From NCBI RefSeq assembly GCF_022376445.1, contig NW_025955292.1:1-43940 (forward strand): a DNA stretch of 43,940 bases, written 5' to 3'. This document shows, in pieces, positions 26,331-36,317 of this stretch; position 1 is the stretch's first letter; the number at the start of each line of letters is the position of its first letter. The translations under genes were made by a program, and so were the position numbers. A model generated the notes under the pieces. The model did no database searches. It saw only the letters and a program-made list of their open reading frames with translations, and had not been told where the DNA came from. The stretch is from Fomitopsis serialis. Taxonomy: Eukaryota; Basidiomycota; Agaricomycetes; Polyporales; Fomitopsidaceae.

Positions 26331-28807
26331 TCAAGTTACTATCAGTACATGTAGGGGCACAGAAGCACTACACTCACTGATGTGCCCGACTTGTCCACAA
26401 ACACTACAGGTCGGCCGCTTTCGTGGCTGCCATGTCTTTGTCTGCCTGGTACTACTACTTGAGGCGGCTGCGGGCGAGTCCAGCGGTAGGTGACTAGGAG
26501 CACCACTGGCAGCAGATGGCACCGTGGCTGGCTGCTCCTCCGAGGCCGCTACAGGGGGGTAGATCTGGCAGACGATTTCGAGTATAGTGCTCATATATTG
26601 ATTTGCCCAATCGGCCCGTACCTGAACTTTGTGCTTGAAGTCCTCCGTCGATGCAAGCTTACCAGCCTGAGCACAGTCGACAATACATTGAAGGATGGGA
26701 AGTGGGAGGGTAACACTGCTTCCGTGAATATGTTGCGCGGCAGCCCCGACTACTCGAACTGTTTCCTCGTCCCGCCACTTCAGGAGAGCGTGCCGGAGGT
26801 CCCTCTCTTGTTGAGCTGGATTGTATTTCTTGATCGTCGACTTCCGTAGTGCGCGGGTTGATCGAGTGCCCGAGATTGTGAGTTCGGCAAATGCAGTGGG
26901 GTCGCATAGGTCGCAGCATACAATCGAGGTCATCGGAGCGCAGCGTGAGCAACCAGAAGGTAAGTTGTCATCGCACTCCCTGTGGTCAAAGGCTGTGAGG
27001 GGGAGCGTGAGAACAGTGGCGTGCGTGCGGTACAGATTACAAGCTCACTGTGCTTATCGTTTGAATACACTAATGTCATGACCCTCCTTCGACAACCAAT
27101 ATTGCGAACGTCTGCGTTGATGAAGTCGAGAATCGCCGGCTGAGGCGTGCGCTCCCCTTTGTCTTTCTTTGGGACTGTGACACCGGTTGGTTGTCCTTCG
27201 CTGGGTTTGTTGTACAAGCGCCTCCGCTCCTCGTCTTCTGCACGGCGCCAATCAGCAAGGGACTCAGCAGGCTCTGAGTCAGCAACAGCTGCCCCCGAGC
27301 TGCCAGAAGGGCCACCCGCGTTCACGCTGTTACTGTCAGAGTCGTCCGCATCACTGCCACTTCCAAGCTGGGAGACCGAAGCATGCTCAACATCTGTGAC
27401 TTGAACCGCGATTGTGGGTGCGGCGAGAGGAGGAATGGCACTACTTGTAGATGGACGAGGACGATCATTTGGGTTGGGCTTTGCTTTCTTCTTCTGTGGT
27501 GAGTCCCGAGTGATGTTCTTCTGTCTCTTTCGCATCTCCCGCTCTCGCTTCTTCTCCTTCGCATTGAGTTTCTTCTGGACCTCCTCATCGAAATACTGCT
27601 TCTCGGCTATGAGGAATGCAAAGGTGTATTCGCCAGGTCCCCTCGCAGCTCGCCCAAACCTCTGCCAGAGGGTGTTCATGCTCATTGGTGTTTTCCACTG
27701 CACGATCACCTGTATACCGGTGAGGTCGAGGCCCTGCCATCGGGTTAGATATATTATGTAATGCAACATTCAATGAAGCCGACATCTCACGTACCATCCC
27801 AAATGCATCAGTGACACAGAGACCAAAGGTGTTGCCATCCCTGAAGGCTTCGAATTCGTCAATCCGGAAGAATGTTGACATGCTCGCATGGAAGTATCTG
27901 ATCTTGTCGCGTTGTAGGGCCTTCGGAAGTCGTGAGCGAAGGTACCTGCATACCGCCTCGGTCTCTTTGACAGAGTTGCAGAAAACGAGGAATTTCGGAG
28001 GCAGTATGTCACCTTCCTTGAAGTCCGATGCGATCAGGAATTCTAGATCTCGAAAGGTATGTGCGGCATGTTCCATTTGACGAACGCTGAGTGCGATATC
28101 AGGGCAATCATTGGAGCGGAAGATGTGCTCGGTTTGCCCTTTGTGGAGCTGTAAGATCTCAGCAACATCCGCAAGGAGAGGGTCTGGCAGTGTAGCAGAC
28201 GTGACGTAGAAGGGAACAGTCTCGGGAATGAGTTGGCGAAGACTCCCAAGATATTTGTACTGTTCTCGGAACGAATTCCACTCGTGTATGCAATGGCCTT
28301 CATCAAAGACCATGTAAAGAAGGCGAGATGTGAATGACTTGGTCTTCCAAAGTCCTTCGCAATGGCCGCCTTCCTGCATGAGGATTTCCGGGTTGATGAC
28401 CATCATATGGTACTTCCCAGCAATTATGTCCTATGAAATGTCATTGTCTGTGCTGTTCAGATTGAAACTGTGGGCTGTAGTAGACTCACTCGGAATGTTT
28501 CGTCTGTTGCATTCCTTCTATCGATAGCTATCCCAGAGAGGCCCGCCGCACTCAACAGATCGATGTTCTGTTTGCCGAGAAGGTTCAGAGGTGTGACAAT
28601 TATGATGCACTTGTCCTCTTTGTCTTCGAGAGCCATGAGAAGTGGGATCCAAAATGAGAGGGTCTTTCCTGAACCAGTCGCTGCAATAGCAACAACATCA
28701 TTTTGTCTCTCCCTGAGAGCGCGTGCGACCTTGATCTGGAAGAGACATGCTCGTTTCTTGAACCTGATCTTCACGAGGTCGCGTATTCGTTTGATTGACC
28801 AGCTCAT
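26331..28807 (-). CDS. RecQ-like DExH helicase with C-terminal zinc knuckle (766 aa)
   Basis: Exons 28807-28490, 28430-27795, 27733-27049 and 26992-26331 join in phase with no lesion. Helicase motifs are complete: Q-motif region CLFQ (Gln24), Walker A GSGKT (45-49), DEGH box (149-152), SAT (184-186), LVFCNSVKETEAVCRYLR, TDAFGMGLDLTG (exon 2/3 junction) and QRFGRAARG (342-349). A long Lys/Arg- then Ser/Asp-rich linker follows, then a RecQ-type Cys cluster (GCRRRVMTLVY ... CSRC ... CCDLC). The very C-terminus has a CCHC knuckle, C-x2-C-x4-H-x4-C (CSVCGQVGHISEC). RecQ enzymes unwind DNA 3' to 5'. Here a role in moving or repairing the element is inferred from its location between the terminal repeats. 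The start is the only in-frame ATG ahead of the motifs. Not subtelomeric by any sign: no TTAGGG array is seen. Confidence 0.85.
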
Positions 28808-28904
28808 GAATATTTTGAAGCAGTAGTTCGTGGCTAGAGACAATTGAAAGAGATCGATTGTATAATGACCAAATGCGGTGAGGTGTTGCTCGGACTTGGA
28901 CAAT

Positions 28905-29072
28905 TACGCGACGCAGACAGAAACACGGAAAATAAAACCTAAGCTAGGGGTACACCCCCGAGTTACTGCGACGAGCTGAGGCTCGGCGATGCCTCGGGGA
29001 CCAGTTTGGCCAGCCGTCCTACAGTGTTCTCTTCGCCATTTCTCAGCTAGTAGGATTCCACATATAGTAAGT
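28905..29072 (-). repeat. Right terminal inverted repeat, 168 bp
   Basis: Inverted copy of 22770-22937. Its inner end lies 97 bp upstream of the helicase ATG, so it probably contains that gene's promoter. Confidence 0.9.
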
Positions 29073-31200
29073 CAAAACATCAAAGTGTCTAATTTCTATT
29101 TTCGGACTAAGCATAAAATCCCCAGCAACATGTACGAACGAGAACGCTGTGGACGGATGGTTTTAGGAGCCTGGAAGTAACATAGCTTTGATAACCTGTG
29201 GATGCCCTCATTTGTTAGCAATGTGGACTCCTTAGGGTAAATTGTGAGGCACCTTTTGAACAGTAGGTGCCCACCTAATGCATTTAGCAGATTGCTACAT
29301 ATACCTGGATTGACAGTAACATGGAGTGATGTCAGGATAAGGGATGAGGAGAGGAATGCAGATGATCATTCCAGTATACTGCATTGAGAATGTGTGACTT
29401 ACTGTTTTCTCATAGCATGAGCCACAATTCATGAAGAGGTGGTATCATGAGTGTACCAAAATCAGCATGGTTGACATGAACAGACTCTAACATTGACAGG
29501 TCTAGGCCAATGTAGTATCAATTTGTAGGGAAGTATGACTTACTCAGCCCAAATGATACAATTGTTTGTGATCATTGTCATTATTGAGTTACTAACTGTC
29601 CCTAGACAGATTCCATGATACAACAATCTCCCACTAGTAAAGTAGTATTTTTGTTCAGTGTTTTGAGACAGTGCATAATGTCCCAGACATGGTGACAGGG
29701 CAGCTCAGGTACAGTTGGCCAAGAACAAGCAGGGCTTAGTCTAGGTAAGGAAGTCAGGGCTTAGGTATGCATCACTCTCTCTTTGCATGCCCACGTCTGA
29801 ACTCCAATGAAGCACCCTAGAGCTTTGATTTCATCCTTGGTCATTTTTTCACTCACCCATCCCTCCCTCTCCACTTTTCTCACCACTTGCTTCCCAGCTC
29901 TCAGGCAAGTGCATTCCCCTTTCAGTTCATTGGCTCAACATGCCTCCTCCCACAACCTGTGAAGGATCACACTATGAAGTGGCTGCAGTTGTCTTGCCTA
30001 CCCTCACAGCTCATCCGTACCCACAGGTCCCAGTGGTTTGTTTTGGGTCTGGCAGGCTGCACCCTGCACTTGTTACTACTTACACTCATCTCTCTCACCC
30101 CTAATACTCTCGAAGATCACGCGGTGGTCTACCCCACTCTCCCATTGCAATGTTTCCCATTACTTAGCTCATGTCTCATGTCTCGTATAGTACTATTCAA
30201 GTCCTCTCTAATAATACTACTCTAATCAACAGAACACCAAACAGAAATACCTAGACAGGAAGTGTTTCTTGGATTCAGCATTTGTTTGGTGGTGTTGGTG
30301 CAAGTCATGTCATCTGGGAGTCTGAAAATTTTGAACTCTGATAACTGACCATAACAAATGTTAACTATACATGGTAAGCTGGGGGCAAATGACTGTACCT
30401 GTGGGAAGAAACTGCCACATCAGGCACCACTGGAAGTGTTTCAGGCCTGTCCATCATGAATGATACCTTTGTACCTCAGGGATTGTAAAATACATACACA
30501 TGCAAAGTAGTTATATGTGAAAGTGGTTATACTTGGAGCCTTGTACAGTACTAGTAGTATCAAATTGTATTATTTGCTTAGCTGAACTTGTAGACCTTTA
30601 GTGTAATTCAACTACATAAACTATGGTACAGTAAGGATAAAGTGCACTTCTTGAGGTGAAATGTAGTCTCTCACACCAGCTTCAGGTGCCTTAATATACT
30701 CATGTTCAAGACATCCAAAATCAGTAATAGAGCACATGGCCTCTTCTATAGATGGCTTAGGCTATCTAGGTATTTGCTGATGAAGAGACAATGCCCATCT
30801 CTGAACAACCATGGAAGCATCTTGCTGTCGCAAAAGCATCTTTGTGACATCATCACCCAATCAGGTGAGCTGTAGTTCCTTTTATGGCACAACAATCTGT
30901 AGGCAGCAGGCAAATACTGGCAAATCAGCTGCTTCTATAGTAGTGTATCCTATTGCTACAGTTGTGTAAAGTGATCTGATTTCATGAACATTAAATTCCT
31001 TGATGATCACAGTAGGGATGACTGACATTGATAGCCAAGTTACATGCAGGTAAAGAGTAAGGGGTATAGTGAGTGTGAATTGGAGCCATTACAAAAATCA
31101 AGCCAGAAGCTATTGATAACACCAGCTACAATATTCAAAACAGTTTGAGCGAGATTATCAACTAATGATAGTGGATGCAAACAAGGATGGCTTGCCATGT
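29073..31200. other. AT-rich intergenic region, no gene recognised
   Basis: 2.1 kb of balanced to AT-rich sequence with stops in all frames. The only sizeable plus-strand frame (29887-30225, 112 codons) is low-quality: no family resemblance and no splice context. I see no tRNA, terminal repeat or tandem array. It may be decayed transposon DNA. Confidence 0.5.
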
Positions 31201-34200
31201 TCAGAAGACATCCAATGAGTGTGGGCAATTTGCAGCAGTGTGGCCCCTTCCTTCACAGTCTTCGCAGTATAACTCCTCCAGGACAGCAGTACTGGATCGT
31301 ACTGAATCAGCAGAAGGCATACCATCCTTGAGAAGATCGCAAGAGAAAATATCGTGTCCTGGGCGCTCGCAGATCTCACAGACATCTTGGGAGTTTTCGA
31401 TGACGCTAGTATTCGGTAAGTTGCCATCGCTGGTGATAGCAGCGTTTGGCGTAGTTGGTTCAGTCGAAGTTTTAGACGCTTTCCTTTGCGATCGCGCTAC
31501 TTTGTCGCGGAGCCGCTCCAGTTCTCGTTCGAGTTCATCCTGTGCAGATGAACTTCAGATACGATTTCGCCAAATAAGCACAATCGTACCTCGCGATAGA
31601 TCTTGGATTCCACGAGGGTCTCTAGCTCTCCTATCTCCTTGTTGAGCTGCAGGGGCCTGTTAGCGTTGTCCGCGCCGCTATGTGGGCGACATACATCATG
31701 TATTGTCCGAGCGCTCTTCATATCAGCCTCCGCTTGCTTCTTACGCAGCTGTTCCATCTCGGCCTATGCAAGAAGAGCTGTAGCACCAATTACGAATGTC
31801 AAGCAGGACACATACTTCGTATTTCCACTGTAGTGTTGCGCTTTCTGTGGAGCCAGATGAAACCGAAGCGTCAGTCCCAGACGCCAGAGCCTGTTCTTCT
31901 CGCATGATACTCTGCTCCACACTCTCCTCGAGCACCTTGAGATCCTGAGCTCAGATGCATTTAATGAAGTATACTGACACATAGTGAACTGCCCCCACCT
32001 GACGAAGCTGTTCTGTTTCCGTCAATAAGAGTTTATTCTCTGACTCTAGGACCTTGTTTCGCTGAGCAGCCGCAGAGTTTTCCTTCTGAAGCTCTTGAAC
32101 GATATGCCTAATGCGAAAATCTGAGTTGTTTCAATTGTCGCGGGTGACAGCAAACGCACTTCAGGCCAGTGATCTCCTCCCGAGCGTTGGTGAGGTCGTG
32201 CTTCGATGGTGTGACTTTGCCGGAGTCGCCGCCATTCACAGCGGTATCGCGACTGACCTTCTTGCGCACACTTTCCAGCTCGGTGGTACGCTCTTCCACC
32301 AACACCTCGAGATCTGCAAGGGCCTGACGCAGGGCGACTAGCTCCGCTTCCCGCTTGTCGCATTCTGATTGCAACTGTAAGATAGCAAACATCAGTTATC
32401 TGGACACATATGATGGAAGGGGGCGTACGAGATCAATGGTGGATTTGAGAGCGCGGTTCTGCTCATACAACTCTCCCGTGTCCCCATCAGGCTGCTGGTG
32501 TTGGCTTTGCAGGTCCGTGAGTTTTTGCCTGAGCGAGGCAATTTCCTCGTTGAGACGGGCGCGTTCTTGACTGGATCGCTGTGCAATCTCAGCCACCTTC
32601 TCCGAAGAGTTACTGGCTGTGAGACCTTCCAAATCCTACGCAAGATAGTTCAGTATTCAGGTCGCATGAGATACGAAGGATGGCCTACCGCTATCTCATT
32701 TCTGAGGCCTTCAATCTCGGCACGGGCATTCTCGAGGGCCACTGTGTTCTCTCGCAACGCCTCCTCCATCTCTTCCACCCGTTGCCGGGCGGCTCCTTCT
32801 GACTTGGCAACCTGATCCACCTGTTTCTTGCTTTCGGCCAGCTCCTTACGCATGTTCTCCTCCCTTTCCTTGTACCGTTTCACTCTCTCGCGCACTGCTG
32901 CCTCTTCTCGATCGAACGTCGTGTGTGCCTCCTCGAGTTGGTCCTCGAGCATACCTATCCGCTTCAGGAGATGCTGCACCTGCTCGCGGAGGCTTTCGTT
33001 GTCGATCTCCACAGCAGAGGCAGCCTGACGCTGCGCCGCAAGTGGTGATAGAGGCTGAGTCTGTGTCCGAAGCTGTTCCTCAAGATTGGCGACCAGGTCT
33101 TCGAGCTCGTAACGTCGGGTGTCTGCGGCACTCAGACGCTCTTCATACAAGGCGATGGTTTCCTGAACGGACTGTAAGATATTGTCACAGAGCCTGCGCG
33201 AGGACGAACCTGTCCAGCCTTGCGCAGCTCATCAACCTGATGACCAAGTTCTCGGCGTTCGTCCTCGAGATCACCGTACGCTTTCTGCACCCGAGTCTCC
33301 AGCAGCGAGATCTCTGCGTCTTTGGCACCCAAGACGGCATCGTTCTCGCTCTGAAGGCCCTCCTTCGTCTGGAGAGCCTCCTTCAGGTTTGCGACTAATG
33401 CATCCCGATCGTCGAGCTTCGTCTGGATGTCCCGTACTCGCGCTTCGGCGTCGTTCTTCGCTTTGTCGATATTCAGAGACATCTGCTGTGCGGCGCGCTC
33501 CAGAGCTTCAATCGTCGAGTCTCGCTCGCTGACGGTGCGCTCCGTGGTCCTAACGAGCGATTCCAACTCGGCGATTCTACTCGCTGTATGTTTTTGATCG
33601 ACCAGGAGGACCTCGAGACGCTTGGAATTGTCCTGGGCAGAGTCAGCATTTGCGCGCAGTTGTTGATTCTCATAATCCAGGGCGTCCAGCCGGGCCTGCA
33701 TCGAATCGAGACGGAGTTGGAAGTCACCAGCAGAGCTCGAGCGCGCAGACGTCGACGAAGTGGGCCGTGACGGAGAAACCATGCGGTTGCCCATGATGTC
33801 CGCCATCCGGTCCTCTATGCTCCGCTGGTTCTTCTGCAGATCCGTCACTGAACTCGGGTCGCCTTCGTTCTGAGCGTCACTGAGAGACACTGAACGCACA
33901 GAAGACGACGGAGATGCTGGAGGTGGCATAGCGATGGCACTGGGTATACGGGCACGGGGTGTGTTCATGGATGGTCGAGACTTCGAGGGCGTCGTAGACG
34001 TCGATGGGATACCCATCCCAATTCCAGAAGCGCGACCACTTCCAGGTGCTTTCGGGGTATTGAAAGGAGATGACGAGGCATGCGTGGGAGATGAGAGATG
34101 TGTAGATGTAAACCCTCCTATCCTCGTTGGGCTGTTGGTACTAAACGATTTCCCAGAGGGGCTTCCGGGACTGGGGGCCGCGTCTCCAGTTGCTTCGCAG

Positions 34201-35392
34201 TCATGCCGACATATTTCGAAGCACGAGAGCCTGGAGTGACCATCCCTGTGATGGCTTTGCACCGGGTCGCACAGGCGTTGTCGTATCCATATGGCTCTGG
34301 ACATAGACGCTCGACCTTTGGGAAGAGGAAGCCCGGTGTTCTGCGGCCTGTTGATGCGGACGGTGTTACACGTCCATTGCTCATAGACGGAGTAACGCGT
34401 CCGCTACCGAGGGAGATTGAGGGAGTCTTGCGACCGTTGGTTGGTGGTGGACGCGGATGGTGTCATCCTACCGGACTGGCGCAACAGACGGAGTGACGCG
34501 CCACTGCGCGAGGATGCTACCGACGATGGCCTTGATACTGTTCCATAGCCTACGGTAGGAGAGGACAGCTTGGTCGTCGCAACAAAGACTCCGCAAGAAG
34601 GAGGACAGACGAAGTATTGTTTCCTGTTCGCCGAGACAAGTGAATGTCAGCCAGAGAAGTTGCGATAGGGCAGCACACCCGCACAAATGCAGGGTATCCG
34701 TGTCGAGAATTAACACCGTGAACTAGTAGACACGAAGTAAAGTGGTTCAAGCGAAACACACTGGACAGGGAAACGGGGGTACATTATAAGATGTCTGACG
34801 AAAGTGCTCACCCGCTCACGACGCCATTGTTCTTGCCCTTACCAGCGAAGCCTCCGCTGAGCTCAACTCCAGCCCAGTGACCAGGTTTACCATCAATTTC
34901 TCCCAAAAATCTTAGCGTGCCCTCGAACCCTAGGGACTCGATGCGGACATTGTCGCCTACCTCGAACGCTCTGCCCGCGCGGCTGGAGCTGCGCGCAAAT
35001 ACATCGGATTGGCGGCTGGCGGGTCGCGCGACAGAGTTCCTGGAGCCCGACGCCGGGGTACGAGGGGGCACGGGGCTTACAGCCGAGGAGGAAGAAGCTG
35101 CGGAGGAGGATCTGCCGTTTACGGACTGACGACCGCTGAGCGAGGATTGAGACGCGGAAGAGACGGACAGAGACGCGTTGGAAACATCGCTCGCGCGACT
35201 AGAGCGGTGCTGAGCAGGATCGTTGGCCTTGATCGCGTCGGCGAAGGCCCTGGAGACGTAGTCGTCGTCTTGTGTGTGCGGTTGCTGCTGGGTCGTGGAT
35301 GCAGAACGGGACCTGCCTGGGGTTGGAATGGCGCTCTTTCCTGGCGTCGGGATCCCGGAGAAACGGCCCCTGCCTGGGGTGGGTATAGACAT
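31201..35392 (-). CDS. CLIP-170 family microtubule plus-end tracking protein (~1200 aa, ten exons)
   Basis: Exons 35392-34812, 34623-33210, 33171-32689, 32635-32429, 32374-32160, 32107-31999, 31944-31816, 31763-31695, 31646-31590 and 31539-31201. The N-terminus is a basic Ser/Pro region with IPTPGR repeats. A CAP-Gly domain follows across the first intron ([37 protein letters not shown], then [12 protein letters not shown]). After a GR-TPS repeat linker comes a long coiled coil (about residues 330-1090), and two zinc knuckles end the protein ([14 protein letters not shown] and [14 protein letters not shown], then DVF-stop). This is the layout of CLIP-170/Bik1/Tip1, which bind tubulin and EB1 tails at growing microtubule ends. 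In exon 2, about 34120-34560, coding sequence hops among three frames; net phase is kept, but small indels are likely. Divergent from the bL34m gene. Confidence 0.85.
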
Positions 35393-35692
35393 GGTGGAGA
35401 GGGAAGGAGAGTCGGATGCGTACGAGCCGCAGAACAGAACAGACAAGTGCTGCTCCTCCCAGACGCTCCCACTGCCAGAAGCTCGTCCAGTCTAACGACT
35501 TCCGTCACTCTGCGATCGCCCGCCGGAGTGGCCGGGGTCGCGCGATGGGCCCCCGGTCGTTCATCGCACGGCTCGCGTCCAAGCCTGCCCGCTGCTCAGC
35601 TCCTCCAGCTCGCCGTCGCCTACAGCGTCCACCCATCGCGCGGCGCATCCTCCTCAGCCGTCCTCGCGGACCGTCATATCCCACCGGCAGCC
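35393..35692. promoter_or_regulatory. Shared 300-bp divergent promoter of the CLIP-170 and bL34m genes
   Basis: The two ATGs are 300 bp apart on opposite strands, so this short stretch must hold both promoters and 5' leaders. It is GC- and pyrimidine-rich on the bL34m side, without a clear TATA box. Confidence 0.5.
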
Positions 35693-36055
35693 ATGCCTCG
35701 CATACCTTTCCAGCTCTCCCGCCTGTTGGCGCGCCCCCCAGCACTGTCATCCTTTCCCTCACAGCCAGCATCCTTCCGCCCCATTCTCACCACGGTGCTA
35801 CCACGTACAGTACCGACCTTGCTCAACAGCAACCGCATCTTCGGTCGTTTGCAGCTCGTCCCGAGCCTATCCGCTCCCTCTCCCGTTCTTCATGCCTTGC
35901 AGCAAGTCCGCTACGGATCGCGAGGAACGGAGTATCAGCCCTCGCAGCGGAAGAGAAAGCGCAAGCACGGTTTTCTTGCCCGGAAGAGGAGCCTAAATGG
36001 TCGGAAGGTCTTGGCTCGGCGTAAGGCAAAGGGGCGCTTGTATCTCTCGCATTGA
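35693..36055 (+). CDS. Mitochondrial large-subunit ribosomal protein bL34m (120 aa)
   Basis: Single exon. The last 45 residues are the bL34 fold: [20 protein letters not shown], then [17 protein letters not shown] and YLSH. bL34 binds domain rRNA in the large ribosomal subunit. The first ~70 residues ([16 protein letters not shown]) are rich in Arg, Ser, Leu and Pro without acidic residues, as expected for a mitochondrial presequence. Bacterial bL34 is only ~46 residues, so the extension is the targeting part. The start is the ATG that opens this presequence; the frame is open upstream but has no better start. It converges with the TOG-domain gene, whose stop is at 36318. Confidence 0.9.
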   Translation: MPRIPFQLSRLLARPPALSSFPSQPASFRPILTTVLPRTVPTLLNSNRIFGRLQLVPSLSAPSPVLHALQQVRYGSRGTEYQPSQRKRKRKHGFLARKRSLNGRKVLARRKAKGRLYLSH

Positions 36056-36317
36056 GGTCAGGGGAGCGGCGGTTGGTCGCCTCGCGAGGTTCACATAGGT
36101 GCGATACATTCATTGCCTCGTATCTGAGATTTGCTCAAGGATTGACATCGATAGACGGTCTTGGACCCATAATGCAAAACAACGGATAGCAGAGTGTACA
36201 CACGGGTCCATACATAACACCACTTTGACGAGTACACTCAGTACAGTTGCCGCCTGGTCAATTCAGATGCTAGTATGCACTTGTATCATCAGCACAACCG
36301 AAACAAGATGGTATTCT
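36056..36317. other. Convergent 3' region between bL34m and the TOG-domain gene
   Basis: 262 bp between two facing stop codons. It should contain both 3' untranslated regions and polyadenylation signals. No distinct motif is obvious. Confidence 0.4.

Larger units (their letters stand above)
22770..29072. mobile_element. 6.3-kb two-gene element: DUF6589 protein plus RecQ-like helicase between 168-bp terminal inverted repeats
   Basis: Left and right terminal repeats are both 168 bp and differ at only three positions by my alignment (about 98% identity). Both begin ACTTACTATATGTGG. Between them are exactly two genes, facing each other, with stops 147 bp apart and starts close to the terminal repeats. 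No other gene or repeat intervenes. Flanks are CGTTAC on the left and CAAAAC on the right, so I see no target-site duplication. The compact layout and the matched ends show one mobile or formerly mobile unit. Which superfamily it belongs to I cannot say. The DUF6589 protein is the obvious candidate for the recombinase. Confidence 0.85.

Noticed and set aside
26331..28807. Telomere-linked helicase interpretation
   Set aside because: No telomeric repeats nearby, and the gene lies inside an inverted-repeat element next to normal host genes.
22770..29072. Target-site duplication for the DUF6589-RecQ element
   Set aside because: Flanks CGTTAC and CAAAAC share no direct repeat under several boundary shifts, so none is claimed.
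28989..29180. Open frame starting in the right terminal repeat, with the same peptide readable from the left repeat
   Set aside because: It exists only because the inverted repeat is duplicated; it runs into unrelated flank and has no conserved end.
29887..30225. 112-codon plus-strand open frame
   Set aside because: No family resemblance, no flanking splice sites, hydrophobic random-looking composition in AT-rich DNA.
34118..34440. An extra intron in the CLIP-170 gene (GTAGCG...CAACAG) that would bridge the stop in exon 2
   Set aside because: It keeps a frame open but discards or shifts the recognisable GR-TPS and [15 protein letters not shown] stretches, so indels are a better explanation.
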